33,856 nt of DNA from Borrelia coriaceae (GCF_023035295.1 NZ_CP075096.1:1-33856); one strand, 5' to 3'; positions 25,901 through 33,385 are shown, counted from the stretch's first letter. Numbers and translations: made by a program. The notes: generated from the letters alone by a model not told the origin.

Positions 25901-26119
25901 AATAACAGCAAATTTACACATGTACCTTGCAATGTATATGAATTTGTTATCGGAAATTATCAAGTAATTAAAAATTATTTAAAGTACAGAAAAGGCAGAG
26001 AATTAAGTATTGATGAAATTGAACACCTTGAAAAGGTTATTCGAGTGATTCATTATACAATTGATATTCAAAATCAAATTGACTTAACAACTTGTAAACT
26101 TCAAGAAATTAATACTTAA
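22982..26119 (+). CDS. Type IIG-like restriction-modification enzyme
   Basis: A 1045-residue single-chain enzyme expected to both cut DNA and methylate adenine. The N-terminal nuclease motif is visible: P59-D60 and, about 14 residues on, E74-V75-K76 (PD-(D/E)xK fold). The N6-adenine methyltransferase part has the SAM-binding motif VLDFATGTGTF (D377) and the catalytic NPPY at 499-502. The remaining C-terminal part probably reads the target sequence. Length and order fit the Borrelia plasmid family that includes BBE02 and BBQ67 of B. burgdorferi, which lower transformation by foreign DNA. The frame is intact and all catalytic residues seen are present. The start is ATG at 22982; no Shine-Dalgarno is visible. 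It reads opposite to the archive and sits between two vlp fragments, suggesting insertion or replacement. Confidence 0.92.
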   Translation: MDKKLIKEYIHNLKNTAIEDKTEFTDRAYLEKLLNEIKPNPNIQIQHEPKRHKESLGAPDFIIRNNGNIIGYIEVKKIEQNLDDTLKSPQIDKYKQLSNNILLTNYIEFIWIKNGNINLREVLVFKTDLEKINTKIDQTKSDTVISILNEFFKTSVEKIENVEKLASLLAKRTKTLKDLVEQHLNLYIDLKKQSTLVGTYNIIKENIYNNELKVNEFADSIAQTITYGFFLAKLNNTNNLIIDFDNIKKFIPNNFTLIQDILKLIDNIAISSEYGNIRWILEELINIVNNIDSKTIFEQFSFTQNKNSNGEHTKDPYLYFYEDFLVKYDKSLRKSKGVYYTPHSVVNFIVSSLNKTLKRNFNLENGFANRNKVTVLDFATGTGTFLLEVIKCILKEIPKQTGKQKDYINEHVLKNIYGFEYLMAPYAVAHLKLSQYLREVCNFKFESEQARSQIFLTNTIDLTPVSNQESFKAFFPAISEENKLVNEIKNKPILVILGNPPYNAGSKNNNAYILKLIKSYKTIDNIPLNEKAIISLNDDYVKFIRFSEHKIENADEGLLGIITNNGFLDNIIFRGMRYHLLKTFDEIYIINLHGNLRKKEQTDDGNNDENVFDIQTGVAISIFVKYKDSTKKHAFANVFYKSLKGKRLKKYEFLNTNDIFSIEFEQLNVKTPYYFFVKNNLDDENSYKEGISIKEIFKEYKIGVETQKDKIAIDFTKEELLNKLNDLAYLDEQTARNKYDLKKDSRDWRLPIVQQFLKATNIDEKYVKNIAYKPFDNRFTYYTNSKGVVSCPCYKIMKHILNIDNNIGLVTTRILSTNRFKHAFISSILVNRDCISSKSYFFPLFLTEEQKSLESSLKENFKESFRKFINDKYPKQFKPQEILGYIYAILNSNIYRVKFYEFLKIDFPKIIFVDSVETFEKLSHLGTNLINAHLLKNTNKLDKSIGTHISNSNEKHIVQKIEYLKETKELSYNNNSKFTHVPCNVYEFVIGNYQVIKNYLKYRKGRELSIDEIEHLEKVIRVIHYTIDIQNQIDLTTCKLQEINT

Positions 26120-26189
26120 AATTGAAAATTTTAAACTAAGCTATCATTTTATAACAAAATAATAATATAAATACCTTATAAAACATCAC

Positions 26190-26591
26190 TCTAAATAACA
26201 ACACTACTTGCAACCCCGCTTACCAATTCTTGAACGGCTTCAATTACATTATCAAGTTTTCATTCAATAATTTGCTTACAATGGCATCAACTGTAACAGC
26301 AGTAGGATTACTTCCTTTCTTCATATCAATAACAATTCTCTCAAAAGCTTCTTTCATTTTTTTGTACAGTCTCTTTAATCTTTTTAATAAGAAATATTCT
26401 AACCTCAAATTTTCTATAAAAAATTGAAACCCAAAATATTCACGAACCTATTCCAAAAGAAGTAAAAACATCTAATAAGTCATTAACTAATAAATTAGCA
26501 AGTGAAGATAAGTATTGATTTTTTTCTCAAATTTTTCTACTCCATTATTACAAAAAAAGAATAAAAAATAAATTTTTAGTTTAATCTTCAT
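26190..26591 (-). pseudogene. vlp: Decayed vlp 5' half, group A
   Basis: On the minus strand an ATG at 26589-26591, preceded by GAGGTGGCACATAATT (a mutated vlp ribosome-binding region), starts a leader that is frameshifted and partly deleted. Further on, CNNGVEKFEK, then remnants of LANLxxDLLDVFTSF, and later sequence corresponding to the KKI.ETVQK, VIDMKKG.NPTAVTVDA and KLDNVIEAVQELV parts of group A are recognisable by eye, with many stops and indels. Similarity is lost near 26190. It is the most decayed vlp in the window. Confidence 0.8.
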
Positions 26592-26683
26592 AATTATGTG
26601 CCACCTCTTATGTTATTTTTAATAAATTTGGAAATAAAAATTATTTTTTATTAAATTATGATTTACTTATTCATAATAATTGA

Positions 26684-26702
26684 GTTATTATTAAATAATA
26701 AC
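26684..26702. repeat. Palindrome upstream of replication gene
   Basis: GTTATTATTAAATAATAAC is a perfect inverted repeat (9-bp arms, one central base), 37 bp before the ATG of the PF57 gene. It is placed between possible promoter elements (TTGAGT at 26680, TATAGT at 26706), so it could be an operator for self-regulation or part of the origin. The core also occurs at 1556-1581. Confidence 0.55.
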
Positions 26703-26738
26703 AAATATAGTCGCAAGTATAATAAAGAGGTTTAAACG

Positions 26739-27848
26739 ATGAAAAATCAACAAGCTAAAAAGCTTAAAACATATCAAAACAAATATCAACATAAACTAAT
26801 AGTACTAACTTCAACAATCAACTATACAAATCAAAAACATAAAAAATACACGCAAAACAATTTACTTTACTATTTTAATGGAAACTTAAAACGCAACGGA
26901 GGAAAAGAAACCACTATAAAAACACTACAAAAATACTTATATCAATTAAACAAAGAACTTAAAATAACTAACAATTATTACAGACATTTGGGTGTCAACA
27001 TGGGGACTGAAGTCTACTATGAACTTAAATACCCTAAAAAGGAATGTCATCGATTAATAAATGAATATTTCAAAGTTAAAAAAGAAGAAAAATTTCAGAA
27101 ACGTGTAAATGATTACCTTAAAATAAAATATGATAAAAAGAGGAATGTAGAAAAATCAGAATGTAATAATAATAATAATAATAATAAAGAAAAAGAAGAG
27201 GAAAAACTCACTAGCAAAATCGAAGACCTACAAACAAAAAAGTACGCAAGAAAATGCAACTTCAAAACAAATCTCTTCTTGCAAATTTTAAACTTAAATT
27301 TAAAAAAAAATACAAAAATTCATTTGTTAAAAATGCTAAAAAGTTCTGAAAATCTTATCAAAAAAGACTATAGCAAGAAACATGAAAAAGTTAATAACAA
27401 TCACATGTCTCTCAAAGAAAAACAAGAAAAACTTTTATCAATACTTGAAAATGTAAAAATAAATTTAAAAAAAGAAGGATATAACGAAATAATTTTAGAC
27501 ACAAAAATAAAGCTCGAATATGAAAAATACAAAAACAAACCACATTTCATTTTGGAGCATAATAAATATGAAGATTTAAATAAAATTGTTAATCATTTTA
27601 AAAAAACCGTTAACAAGACAGATACTTCATTAATTAAAGACAATATATTCAGCATATTACTTGAACAACTGCGTCCTAAAGTAGAAATTAACACCTTAAT
27701 ACCAATACTAAAACAATACCTAAAGCAACAGAAAAAGTTAGGGTATAGCAAAATATTTAATAATCAATACTACTATAACATCTTAGAATTAATAAAAAAA
27801 CAAAAAATTTATTTAAATCATAAGGAACTTAAACAAACTACTATTTAG
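26739..27848 (+). CDS. Plasmid replication protein, PF57/62 family
   Basis: A 369-residue, very Lys-, Asn- and Glu-rich protein whose position and character fit the Borrelia PF57/62 family, the protein thought to act at the plasmid origin; in B. burgdorferi minimal replicons a member of this family is required. It starts at ATG 26739 with AGAGG nine nt upstream. Features: basic helical N-terminus with KLIVLTSTINYTNQKHKKYTQ, and YYRHLGVNMGTEVYYELKY near residues 80-100, the most family-like part; a seven-Asn run (about 143-149) from an AAT repeat; and a charged C-terminal half. It is first in the PF57-PF50-PF32-PF49 cluster, and the stop codon overlaps the ribosome-binding site of the next gene, so translation is probably coupled. 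Confidence 0.88.
   Translation: MKNQQAKKLKTYQNKYQHKLIVLTSTINYTNQKHKKYTQNNLLYYFNGNLKRNGGKETTIKTLQKYLYQLNKELKITNNYYRHLGVNMGTEVYYELKYPKKECHRLINEYFKVKKEEKFQKRVNDYLKIKYDKKRNVEKSECNNNNNNNKEKEEEKLTSKIEDLQTKKYARKCNFKTNLFLQILNLNLKKNTKIHLLKMLKSSENLIKKDYSKKHEKVNNNHMSLKEKQEKLLSILENVKINLKKEGYNEIILDTKIKLEYEKYKNKPHFILEHNKYEDLNKIVNHFKKTVNKTDTSLIKDNIFSILLEQLRPKVEINTLIPILKQYLKQQKKLGYSKIFNNQYYYNILELIKKQKIYLNHKELKQTTI
27165..27185 (+). repeat. AAT trinucleotide repeat in replication gene
   Basis: Seven tandem AAT units encode seven consecutive asparagines in the PF57/62 protein. Being in frame, slippage would change linker length, not the frame. Confidence 0.8.
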
Positions 27849-27857
27849 GAATTTATT

Positions 27858-28418
27858 ATGAATTGCAAGTTAGAAAACTTAGAAAAGAAAAAAATAAAAC
27901 TAATACAAAAAGAAGAAAAACCTCTCTTTATCAAAATAGAAGAAATTGAAGATAGAAAAATATACCATACTAAAATCATGATGGATTTATATACATTCAA
28001 GATAAAAGAAAATCGAAGACATAAATTTTTTATTTCATTTAGGGGATTATTTAATCAGAATAAAATAGAATATTTTCACTTATTTCCTATAAAAGAAGGA
28101 GATAAATTTTTAGGCATTCGTTATGGATATAGAAAACCAATAAAGAATATTCTAACAAAATATCAAGAAAATGGTGTTACCAAATCGTATATTTTGTCAA
28201 AAGCGTACTATATAGAATTCAAATTTAAAAAAGGAAGTGTATTTTGCTATCTAAGAAGGCTTGCTTATTTGCTTAGAAAAGACGTGACACATAAACAATA
28301 CTATAAAGTTTTAATTAATATGTTAGTAAAATTAGAAAGACAAGTATATAAATTTTACAATAAAAACCTACCGGATGGAGGAATTATAACTAAATGGATA
28401 GAGAAAAACCAAAAGTAA
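27858..28418 (+). CDS. Plasmid partition-cluster protein, PF50 family
   Basis: A 186-residue basic protein, second in the cluster, of the size and position of the Borrelia PF50 family (DUF226). Visible: a Lys-rich start (KLENLEKKKIKLIQKEEKP), then FFISFRGLFNQNKIEYFHLFPIKEGDKFLGIRYGYRKP (spread over about residues 54-93), which is the conserved part of the family, and a basic C-terminal helix with RRLAYLLRKDV. Role in maintenance is known from genetics but not its biochemistry. It starts at ATG 27858 after AGGA, which overlaps the upstream stop; its end overlaps the parA-like gene by 25 nt, so the three are very probably co-transcribed. Confidence 0.87.
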   Translation: MNCKLENLEKKKIKLIQKEEKPLFIKIEEIEDRKIYHTKIMMDLYTFKIKENRRHKFFISFRGLFNQNKIEYFHLFPIKEGDKFLGIRYGYRKPIKNILTKYQENGVTKSYILSKAYYIEFKFKKGSVFCYLRRLAYLLRKDVTHKQYYKVLINMLVKLERQVYKFYNKNLPDGGIITKWIEKNQK

Positions 28419-29173
28419 TAACAGTTGCATCAATCAAAGGTGGAGTTGGAAAAAGTACAAGTGCTATTGTACTTGCAACTTTATTGGCAAAAGAATATAA
28501 GGTCCTTCTAATAGACATGGACACACAAGCGTCTACTACTAGTTATTTCTACGAAAAAATAAAGGATCAGAGCATAGACCTAAGAAAAAAAAATATATGT
28601 GAAGTTATAAAAAACAATTTGGATATAATTGAATCAATTGTTCATATTAGTAATAATTTAGAATTAATACCTAGTTATTTAACGTTGCATACTCTTAACG
28701 GAGAATTTTATTGTAGGAATAGACATGCTTTCATTGAGCTTAAGCTAAGTAGAGAATTAAAAAAATTAAAATCAAAATATGATTACGTACTGATTGATAC
28801 TAATCCAAGCTTGGATTTTACTTTAACTTGTGCTTTATGTACCACTGATTACTTAATAGTTCCGATGACATCTGAAAAATGGACACTTGAAAGTTATGAT
28901 CTATTAGAATTTTTTATTAAAGAATTGAAAAGATTAATACCGATCTTCTTTATTATAACCAGATTTAAAAAAAATAATACTCATAGAGAACTGTTAGAAT
29001 ATTTACAATCTAGAAAAGGATTTTTGGGACTTGTAAATGAACGAGAAGATTTGAATAGGAAACTTGCAAGAAATGAAACTTTTGATCTTAACAAAGATTA
29101 TATAGAAGAATATAAAAAAATATTAAACGCTTTATTAATTAAAGTACAGAAAAATTATACTAATAAATTTTAG
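28394..29173 (+). CDS. ParA-like partition ATPase, PF32 family
   Basis: A 259-residue ParA/Soj-type ATPase that moves plasmid copies apart at cell division. The deviant Walker A motif is KGGVGKST at residues 15-22, with the signature lysine at 15; Walker A' is LLIDMDTQAS; Walker B lies in YVLIDTNPSLD. The Borrelia PF32 protein decides plasmid compatibility, so its exact sequence sets which other Borrelia plasmids this one can coexist with. The start ATG overlaps the PF50 gene and is preceded by GGAGG at a rather long 12-nt spacing. It is followed after about 50 bp by the PF49 gene, with a small TTCCA/TGGAA hairpin (29189-29202) between. Confidence 0.93.
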   Translation: MDREKPKVITVASIKGGVGKSTSAIVLATLLAKEYKVLLIDMDTQASTTSYFYEKIKDQSIDLRKKNICEVIKNNLDIIESIVHISNNLELIPSYLTLHTLNGEFYCRNRHAFIELKLSRELKKLKSKYDYVLIDTNPSLDFTLTCALCTTDYLIVPMTSEKWTLESYDLLEFFIKELKRLIPIFFIITRFKKNNTHRELLEYLQSRKGFLGLVNEREDLNRKLARNETFDLNKDYIEEYKKILNALLIKVQKNYTNKF

Positions 29174-29188
29174 TTTTTTCTAAAAAAA

Positions 29189-29202
29189 TTCCACTACTGG
29201 AA
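29189..29202. repeat. Small hairpin between PF32 and PF49 genes
   Basis: TTCCA-CTAC-TGGAA forms a five-pair stem with a four-base loop in the 56-bp gap. It is too weak for a terminator. Could tune expression of the downstream gene or be a partition site, neither shown. Confidence 0.35.
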
Positions 29203-29229
29203 ACTTAAATAAATTAAGGAGGTTTGCAA

Positions 29230-29808
29230 ATGCAAGAAGAAAAAGATAGGAAAATATCAATTAATCCTAGAAATTTAGACAATGAAAAAAGTTCTATTCT
29301 AATAGTGGATGATAGTATTGTGGATGAAGCAAAAGAAAGGTTTAATCTTTTAAAAATTAAATTAAAGGACAATATAAAAGAGGATATTTCCAATAAAATA
29401 GAAACTATGTATATTTTGCAAGAGATCAAGGAAAAAGAATATTATAAATTAGACGGTTATAAAAGCTTTACTGACTTTTCAAAAGTATACAGTTTAGCAA
29501 AATCACAAGCATATAATTATTTAAAGATAGCATCTGCTATTCAAGACGGAATTTTAGAAGAAAGATTTTTGCTTGAGAATGGGTTTAATCAAACATTAAA
29601 CTTTATTAAAATTAAAGAAAGTGAGAAATTCAAAAAATCAGGGAAAACTCCACTAAAACCATTAAGATTTCAGCTTAAAAGTCAAGAAGCCTATGATTTT
29701 TATAAGAGAAGTTCAAAGTTTACTAGCTTTATTTTAGAAGATATGTTTCAAAATGATAAAAAGTTTTTAGAGGATAAACTTTTAAAATATAAAAATACCA
29801 AAATATAA
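29230..29808 (+). CDS. Partition-cluster protein, PF49 family
   Basis: A 192-residue protein, last in the cluster, matching the Borrelia PF49 family in size and place. The open frame extends to a TTG at 29224, but AAGGAGG at 29216-29222 is seven nt from the ATG at 29230 and only one nt from the TTG, so 29230 is chosen. Residues about 75-120 (YKSFTDFSKVYSLAKSQAYNYLKIA) look like a helix-turn-helix, suggesting DNA binding as a ParB-like partner of the PF32 ATPase (inference; a ParB role for PF49 is proposed for the family). The middle and C-terminus are Lys-rich. A strong terminator follows. Confidence 0.87.
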   Translation: MQEEKDRKISINPRNLDNEKSSILIVDDSIVDEAKERFNLLKIKLKDNIKEDISNKIETMYILQEIKEKEYYKLDGYKSFTDFSKVYSLAKSQAYNYLKIASAIQDGILEERFLLENGFNQTLNFIKIKESEKFKKSGKTPLKPLRFQLKSQEAYDFYKRSSKFTSFILEDMFQNDKKFLEDKLLKYKNTKI

Positions 29809-29967
29809 TCAATATAAATCAAATGTATGTTTGCATTCTTTCTAATTGAATAAAAAAATTAGTATTTGTTAACAATAGAATTGATTTTCTTTAAAAAGTA
29901 ACTTATACTTATTGTTAAGTATTGTTGTTTAAACTTTACTTATATTTGTGAACGATATTAGGGCCAT

Positions 29968-30018
29968 TAGAGCTTAGTAAAGGGTTCTGTTAAGAGTTTT
30001 TTACTAAGCTCTATTTTA
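29968..30018 (+). terminator. Terminator of replication/partition cluster
   Basis: Fourteen-base-pair perfect arms (TAGAGCTTAGTAAA at 29968-29981 and TTTACTAAGCTCTA at 30000-30013), an 18-nt loop and a following T-rich stretch, about 160 bp after the PF49 stop. The best intrinsic terminator in the window. Confidence 0.85.
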
Positions 30019-30260
30019 TTTGTTTTTTTGCTTACTTTTATTTTTTTGTTATTGATCGATGTTAGTAAACTTTTGTTTACTTCGTCTACTATTAGTGGTA
30101 ATAAAACTCAAATAAAATTAATTTATTTCATATTCATTTACCTTATTTTATGATCTATTCTATTGGCAATTTATAGTAAGTCCTTTTGAGTGTTGATTAT
30201 TATTCTCATTGCATATAAATTTATTTATAAGAGTCTCAAATATCTCTTTATGAGTAAGTT

Positions 30261-30510
30261 TTAAGCTATGTTATCCATAATACACCTAAAAAACTGTTCT
30301 ATTTTATTATTAATATTTTCGTATTTACCATCGTTGTTGCAGTTATTTTTTGTGCTTTATAATTAATAGTATTGCTTATGTATTGATTGAAGTTTTTATA
30401 AAGTGCTTTGGCTTGTCCTCCTTTTTTAAGGGGTCATAAGTTTCTTTTAAAAGTATTAATTTGTTTAAATAAGTTTTGCAGAAGCCAATCTACAAGGTTT
30501 GTTCATTTTC
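30261..30510 (-). pseudogene. Decayed gene of unknown family
   Basis: On the minus strand one frame reads KTYLNKLILLKETYDPL, then KKGGQAKALYKNFNQYISN, and after a frame change GKYENINNKIEQFFRCIMDN, with in-frame stops before and after. The composition looks like real Borrelia protein while the plus-strand frame over the same bases does not. I recognise no family and see no start or ribosome-binding site. It may instead be chance coding-like AT-rich sequence. Confidence 0.35.
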
Positions 30511-30925
30511 TGTTGTTATCGTTTTTGATACTTGCCAATTTAATTGTTTGCTTTATTAATTACTTTTTAAAACATGCATTTAAAAAAGTAAAACTCCTTT
30601 TATTCATCAGTGGTTGAAGTGATAATTTTTTTTGTGTTTCTTGAGCATTTTTTCTTGTAAGTTATTCAACTTTTTACTATCTTGATTGTGAGACTGAGCT
30701 TTAGTAGTGTTGTTCGATACTCATTTATATTCTTTGTGACAATATAGTAGCAATATACTTAAGAATATTGCTAATTTTTACCCATTTCAGTTTTTTTATA
30801 TTTAATCTTTATATTTAAAAAATAAATTTCTTTTTTTGCGATTTATATATAATTCTTTTGTAAAAGATATTATTTTATTGTAATGTTTATGTTGATTAAA
30901 TATAATTTTTTGTGAACTTATTTAT

Positions 30926-30966
30926 TAATTTGTATTAACCTAATCATATTAGGTTAATACAAATTA
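30926..30966. repeat. Perfect 19-bp inverted repeat
   Basis: Arms 30926-30944 and 30948-30966 are exact reverse complements (core GTATTAACCTAAT) with a three-base loop. No gene ends nearby on either strand, so a terminator role is not obvious; it is about 214 bp upstream of bdr. Cruciform-forming site, regulatory site or remnant of a mobile element are possible. Confidence 0.85.
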
Positions 30967-31114
30967 TTTGATATAATTATGTTGTGTATATTTTAGGAAA
31001 ATGTAAGCTTAAGTGAGTATTGCAAGAAAGATGAGCGTATCAAGAGTGAGTTTAATTAAATCTTTAAGTTGTTTATTTCCTCTTTTTGAATATTTAAACT
31101 TTTTATCAAAACTG

Positions 31115-31144
31115 TTGATTTTAGTAAAATAAGTTTCTTATAGT
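31115..31144 (+). promoter_or_regulatory. Candidate bdr promoter
   Basis: TTGATT (31115-31120) and TATAGT (31139-31144) are separated by 18 nt and lie 35 bp before the ATG, in the right place for a sigma-70 promoter. In such AT-rich DNA this could be chance. Confidence 0.4.
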
Positions 31145-31179
31145 GGATAATATATTATATAATAAATAAGGAGAGTTTT

Positions 31180-31734
31180 ATGGGACTTGCACAATCCGTA
31201 ATTACGCAACAGATGGTGATATCTGAGCTAATTAAAGCAGGGATTAATAGGGAGATTGCTATTGATCTGTCTTACAGATATTATAAAAATGAGCTTACGT
31301 ATAAAGACCTTGAGTATTTGGAAAATACGTTTAATCTTATGCTTGACAAGGTTGAGGCACTTTTACAATCTGAGATTAAGGCAGTCAAGATAGATCTAGA
31401 TAATAAGATAGAAAATGTAAAAAGTGAATTAAAATCAGATATAAAAGACCTTGATAATAAGGTTGATAATTTAGAGATTAATTTAAATGTAAATATAGAG
31501 AATATAAGAAGTGAATTAAAATTAGATATAAAAGATCTAGATAATAAGATAGAAAATGTAAGAAGTGAATTAAAGTCAGATATAAAAGATCTAGATAATA
31601 AGATTGATGTCAAATTTAATGAACTTGATATTAAAATTAATAATTTAGAAAAGAATAATAAGTGGATCTTTGGACTAACTTTTGCATTATGGTTAACAGT
31701 TTTGGGAGGTTTTATAGCCTTAATATTTAAGTGA
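31180..31734 (+). CDS. bdr: Bdr family repeat membrane protein
   Basis: A 184-residue Bdr (Borrelia direct repeat) protein, a family carried on many plasmids of all Borrelia. The conserved N-terminus is present (SVITQQMVISELIKAGI, then AIDLSYRYYKNELTYKDLEYLE). Residues about 65-150 are a long coiled coil built from repeats of the type SELKSDIKDLDNK, with an 18-residue (54-bp) unit near the end and a 29-residue spacing before it. Residues about 162-184 (WIFGLTFALWLTVLGGFIALIFK in two halves) are a transmembrane helix, so it is probably anchored in the inner membrane with the coil in the cytoplasm. The ribosome-binding site AAGGAG lies seven nt before the ATG. Function of Bdr proteins is unknown; copy number of repeats varies among alleles. 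Confidence 0.92.
   Translation: MGLAQSVITQQMVISELIKAGINREIAIDLSYRYYKNELTYKDLEYLENTFNLMLDKVEALLQSEIKAVKIDLDNKIENVKSELKSDIKDLDNKVDNLEINLNVNIENIRSELKLDIKDLDNKIENVRSELKSDIKDLDNKIDVKFNELDIKINNLEKNNKWIFGLTFALWLTVLGGFIALIFK
31423..31610 (+). repeat. Direct repeats within bdr
   Basis: AGTGAATTAAA followed by a GATATAAAAGA(T/C)CT motif occurs at 31423, 31510 and 31564, spacings 87 and 54 bp, both multiples of three. Repeat number changes would preserve the frame. Confidence 0.8.
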
Positions 31735-32371
31735 ATTATTAGTGTTAATCTTTGATTGTAAATTAATAATTTATATGAAGCATGATGATAATACGTTTCT
31801 GAGAATTGGTTGATTTGAATTTTTTGAAGGGCTTTCTTTTGAAGGTTGTAATCAACTTAATAGATTAATTGATTATTTTAGTATTTATTTATGTAATAAA
31901 TGCTTTCGATTAGTGGTGTATATGATTGTATTTGTAGATGGGTTGAGCTTGATATTGAATAGTAGAAACTTATTGGTAGGCATTTATGTTGTATTAAGGA
32001 TTTAACATAAGGATATTATTCCAATTATAAATTTTTATTTGATATTTAATATAAGAAGGAGAATATACTATTTTAAGTCAATACGATTTTTAATAGCGAA
32101 TAGTGCAGTAGTGTTTAGTATAATAGAGAGAGTATAAAATATTGTTTAGCATAGATTATTAGATAATTTTTTTAGTCTGTATTAAGAAATATTAAATATA
32201 AATTAGTATATATTCTGTATTCAGTTATATATTTTTAGTGAGTATATTTTGATATAAACTTTATTTTGAATATTAGTAATAAAAATATTTATTAAAATAT
32301 ATATTTGGAATATTTAGGTACTTAATAAAGGATATGGATGGATTAGGGTATGGATATTTAATTTTTATGTT
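31735..32371. other. Gene-free region between bdr and exported protein
   Basis: No supportable gene in about 640 bp. It contains one copy of a diverged direct repeat (32203-32265). No terminator is clear for bdr or for the convergent gene at 32372. Confidence 0.6.
32203..32265. repeat. Diverged direct repeat, copy 1
   Basis: Begins TTAGTATATATTCTGTATTC and continues TATATTTTTAGTGAGTA; aligns over about 60 bp with 33246-33306. The two copies bracket the gene at 32372-33121. Confidence 0.6.
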
Positions 32372-33121
32372 TTATAATATTGTGGATGTTAATTTGGTGC
32401 AATATGGATTGATGCTTTCTGGTATTGATGATCCACTGTCTATGCATTTAAAGCGAAGGTTATCCATGTTGAAATACACATGAGTAACGAGTTTATGAGT
32501 TTCTACGAATTTAAGCATAAATTTGCAGAAATTATTGTCAGTATAATTGTGTGTAAGTATATTGAGAGTTAAGTTGTAATCATGTTTTGCCTTTGAATAA
32601 ATATCTTTAAGTTTTATGAAAATGGGCTTATATTTGTTATAACGTTTTAAGAATTCTTGTATCCTAGGGTAATTGAACATGACTATAGTTTCGCTTGTAT
32701 GACTTAATATCGCTCCCAATTCAGTTATTTCATATATGATATAAGCAGCTTGGTCAAGATTTTTATGTTTGAGAGTATTAATAAATGTGTGGTAATGTTT
32801 AATTATGTCGTGGTATCGAAATGCTACATTGTTTGATAGTGGGGTACATGTGTTACTGTTTGGCTTGTATTTACATTCTAGAGATAATTCTTTATCAGAA
32901 AGGCTAAGTACAGATTTAATCTTTTCGATTTGGTGTGTGAAGTATACTCCTAAATTTGTCAAGTTATTAAAATTAGTTTTCCAGTTTTTTACACGAACTA
33001 GTTTTCTTTTTAAGTAGCGGTATTTATCATAATCATAATATTTTGTGTTTTCTTTTTTTATATTTTCACATATAGAGAATGTGTTAGTTGTAATAGTGAT
33101 GAGCAGTATTAATTTTAACAT
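32372..33121 (-). CDS. Putative exported protein, unassigned
   Basis: A 249-residue protein with a hydrophobic leader (LILLITITTNTFSIC). Cys18 could be a lipidation site: the lipobox (FSIC) is loose, but Borrelia tolerates this. The start ATG has AAGG eight nt upstream. The mature protein is helical, Tyr-, His- and Lys-rich, with a cysteine pair about 10 residues apart (LECKYKPNSNTC) and two further cysteines near the end (NFC.. and FKC, plus PYC). I recognise no family. It is the last gene before the right telomere and reads away from it. Possible distant relative of the lipoprotein at 1628-2512 (weak, by eye). An even cysteine number after the leader would fit disulfides outside the cytoplasm (inference). 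Confidence 0.75.
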   Translation of the reverse strand: MLKLILLITITTNTFSICENIKKENTKYYDYDKYRYLKRKLVRVKNWKTNFNNLTNLGVYFTHQIEKIKSVLSLSDKELSLECKYKPNSNTCTPLSNNVAFRYHDIIKHYHTFINTLKHKNLDQAAYIIYEITELGAILSHTSETIVMFNYPRIQEFLKRYNKYKPIFIKLKDIYSKAKHDYNLTLNILTHNYTDNNFCKFMLKFVETHKLVTHVYFNMDNLRFKCIDSGSSIPESINPYCTKLTSTIL

Positions 33122-33245
33122 TCTTTAACCTTAGTAGAAGGATAGTCTATTTATAGTAACAATGCAAGTGAATAGAGGTAAAAAATATTTTTAATTGATT
33201 TAAATAAATACAGATATTTTATTTGGTTTAAATTTTAACTATCAC

Positions 33246-33306
33246 TTAGTATATATTTGTATTCGATTGTATACTTTTAGTTAGTACATTTTTGCATGAA
33301 TTTTAG
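33246..33306. repeat. Diverged direct repeat, copy 2
   Basis: Begins TTAGTATATATTTGTATTCG and continues ATACTTTTAGTTAGTAC; partner of 32203-32265 at about 1.04 kb distance. Note the TTAGTATA string, also seen at the left telomere. Confidence 0.6.
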
Positions 33307-33385
33307 TTCAAAAAAATATCAATATGTATACTGTCATGGATCTTGAAAGTAAGTAATAAAATTATGTGAAATATAAATATTTTTT

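Larger units (their letters stand above)
29809..31179. other. Long gene-poor region
   Basis: No intact gene is supportable across these 1.37 kb. It holds a terminator, a probable decayed gene on the minus strand (30261-30510), a perfect inverted repeat (30926-30966) and the bdr promoter candidate, all listed separately. The rest is AT-rich with short, stop-broken frames. Confidence 0.65.

Noticed and set aside
30408..30617. Plus-strand 69-codon hydrophobic open frame
   Set aside because: No ribosome-binding site and biased AT-derived composition; the opposite strand looks more protein-like.
31281..31613. Minus-strand open frame across bdr
   Set aside because: It is the mirror of the bdr repeats; the plus-strand protein is a clear Bdr with all domains.
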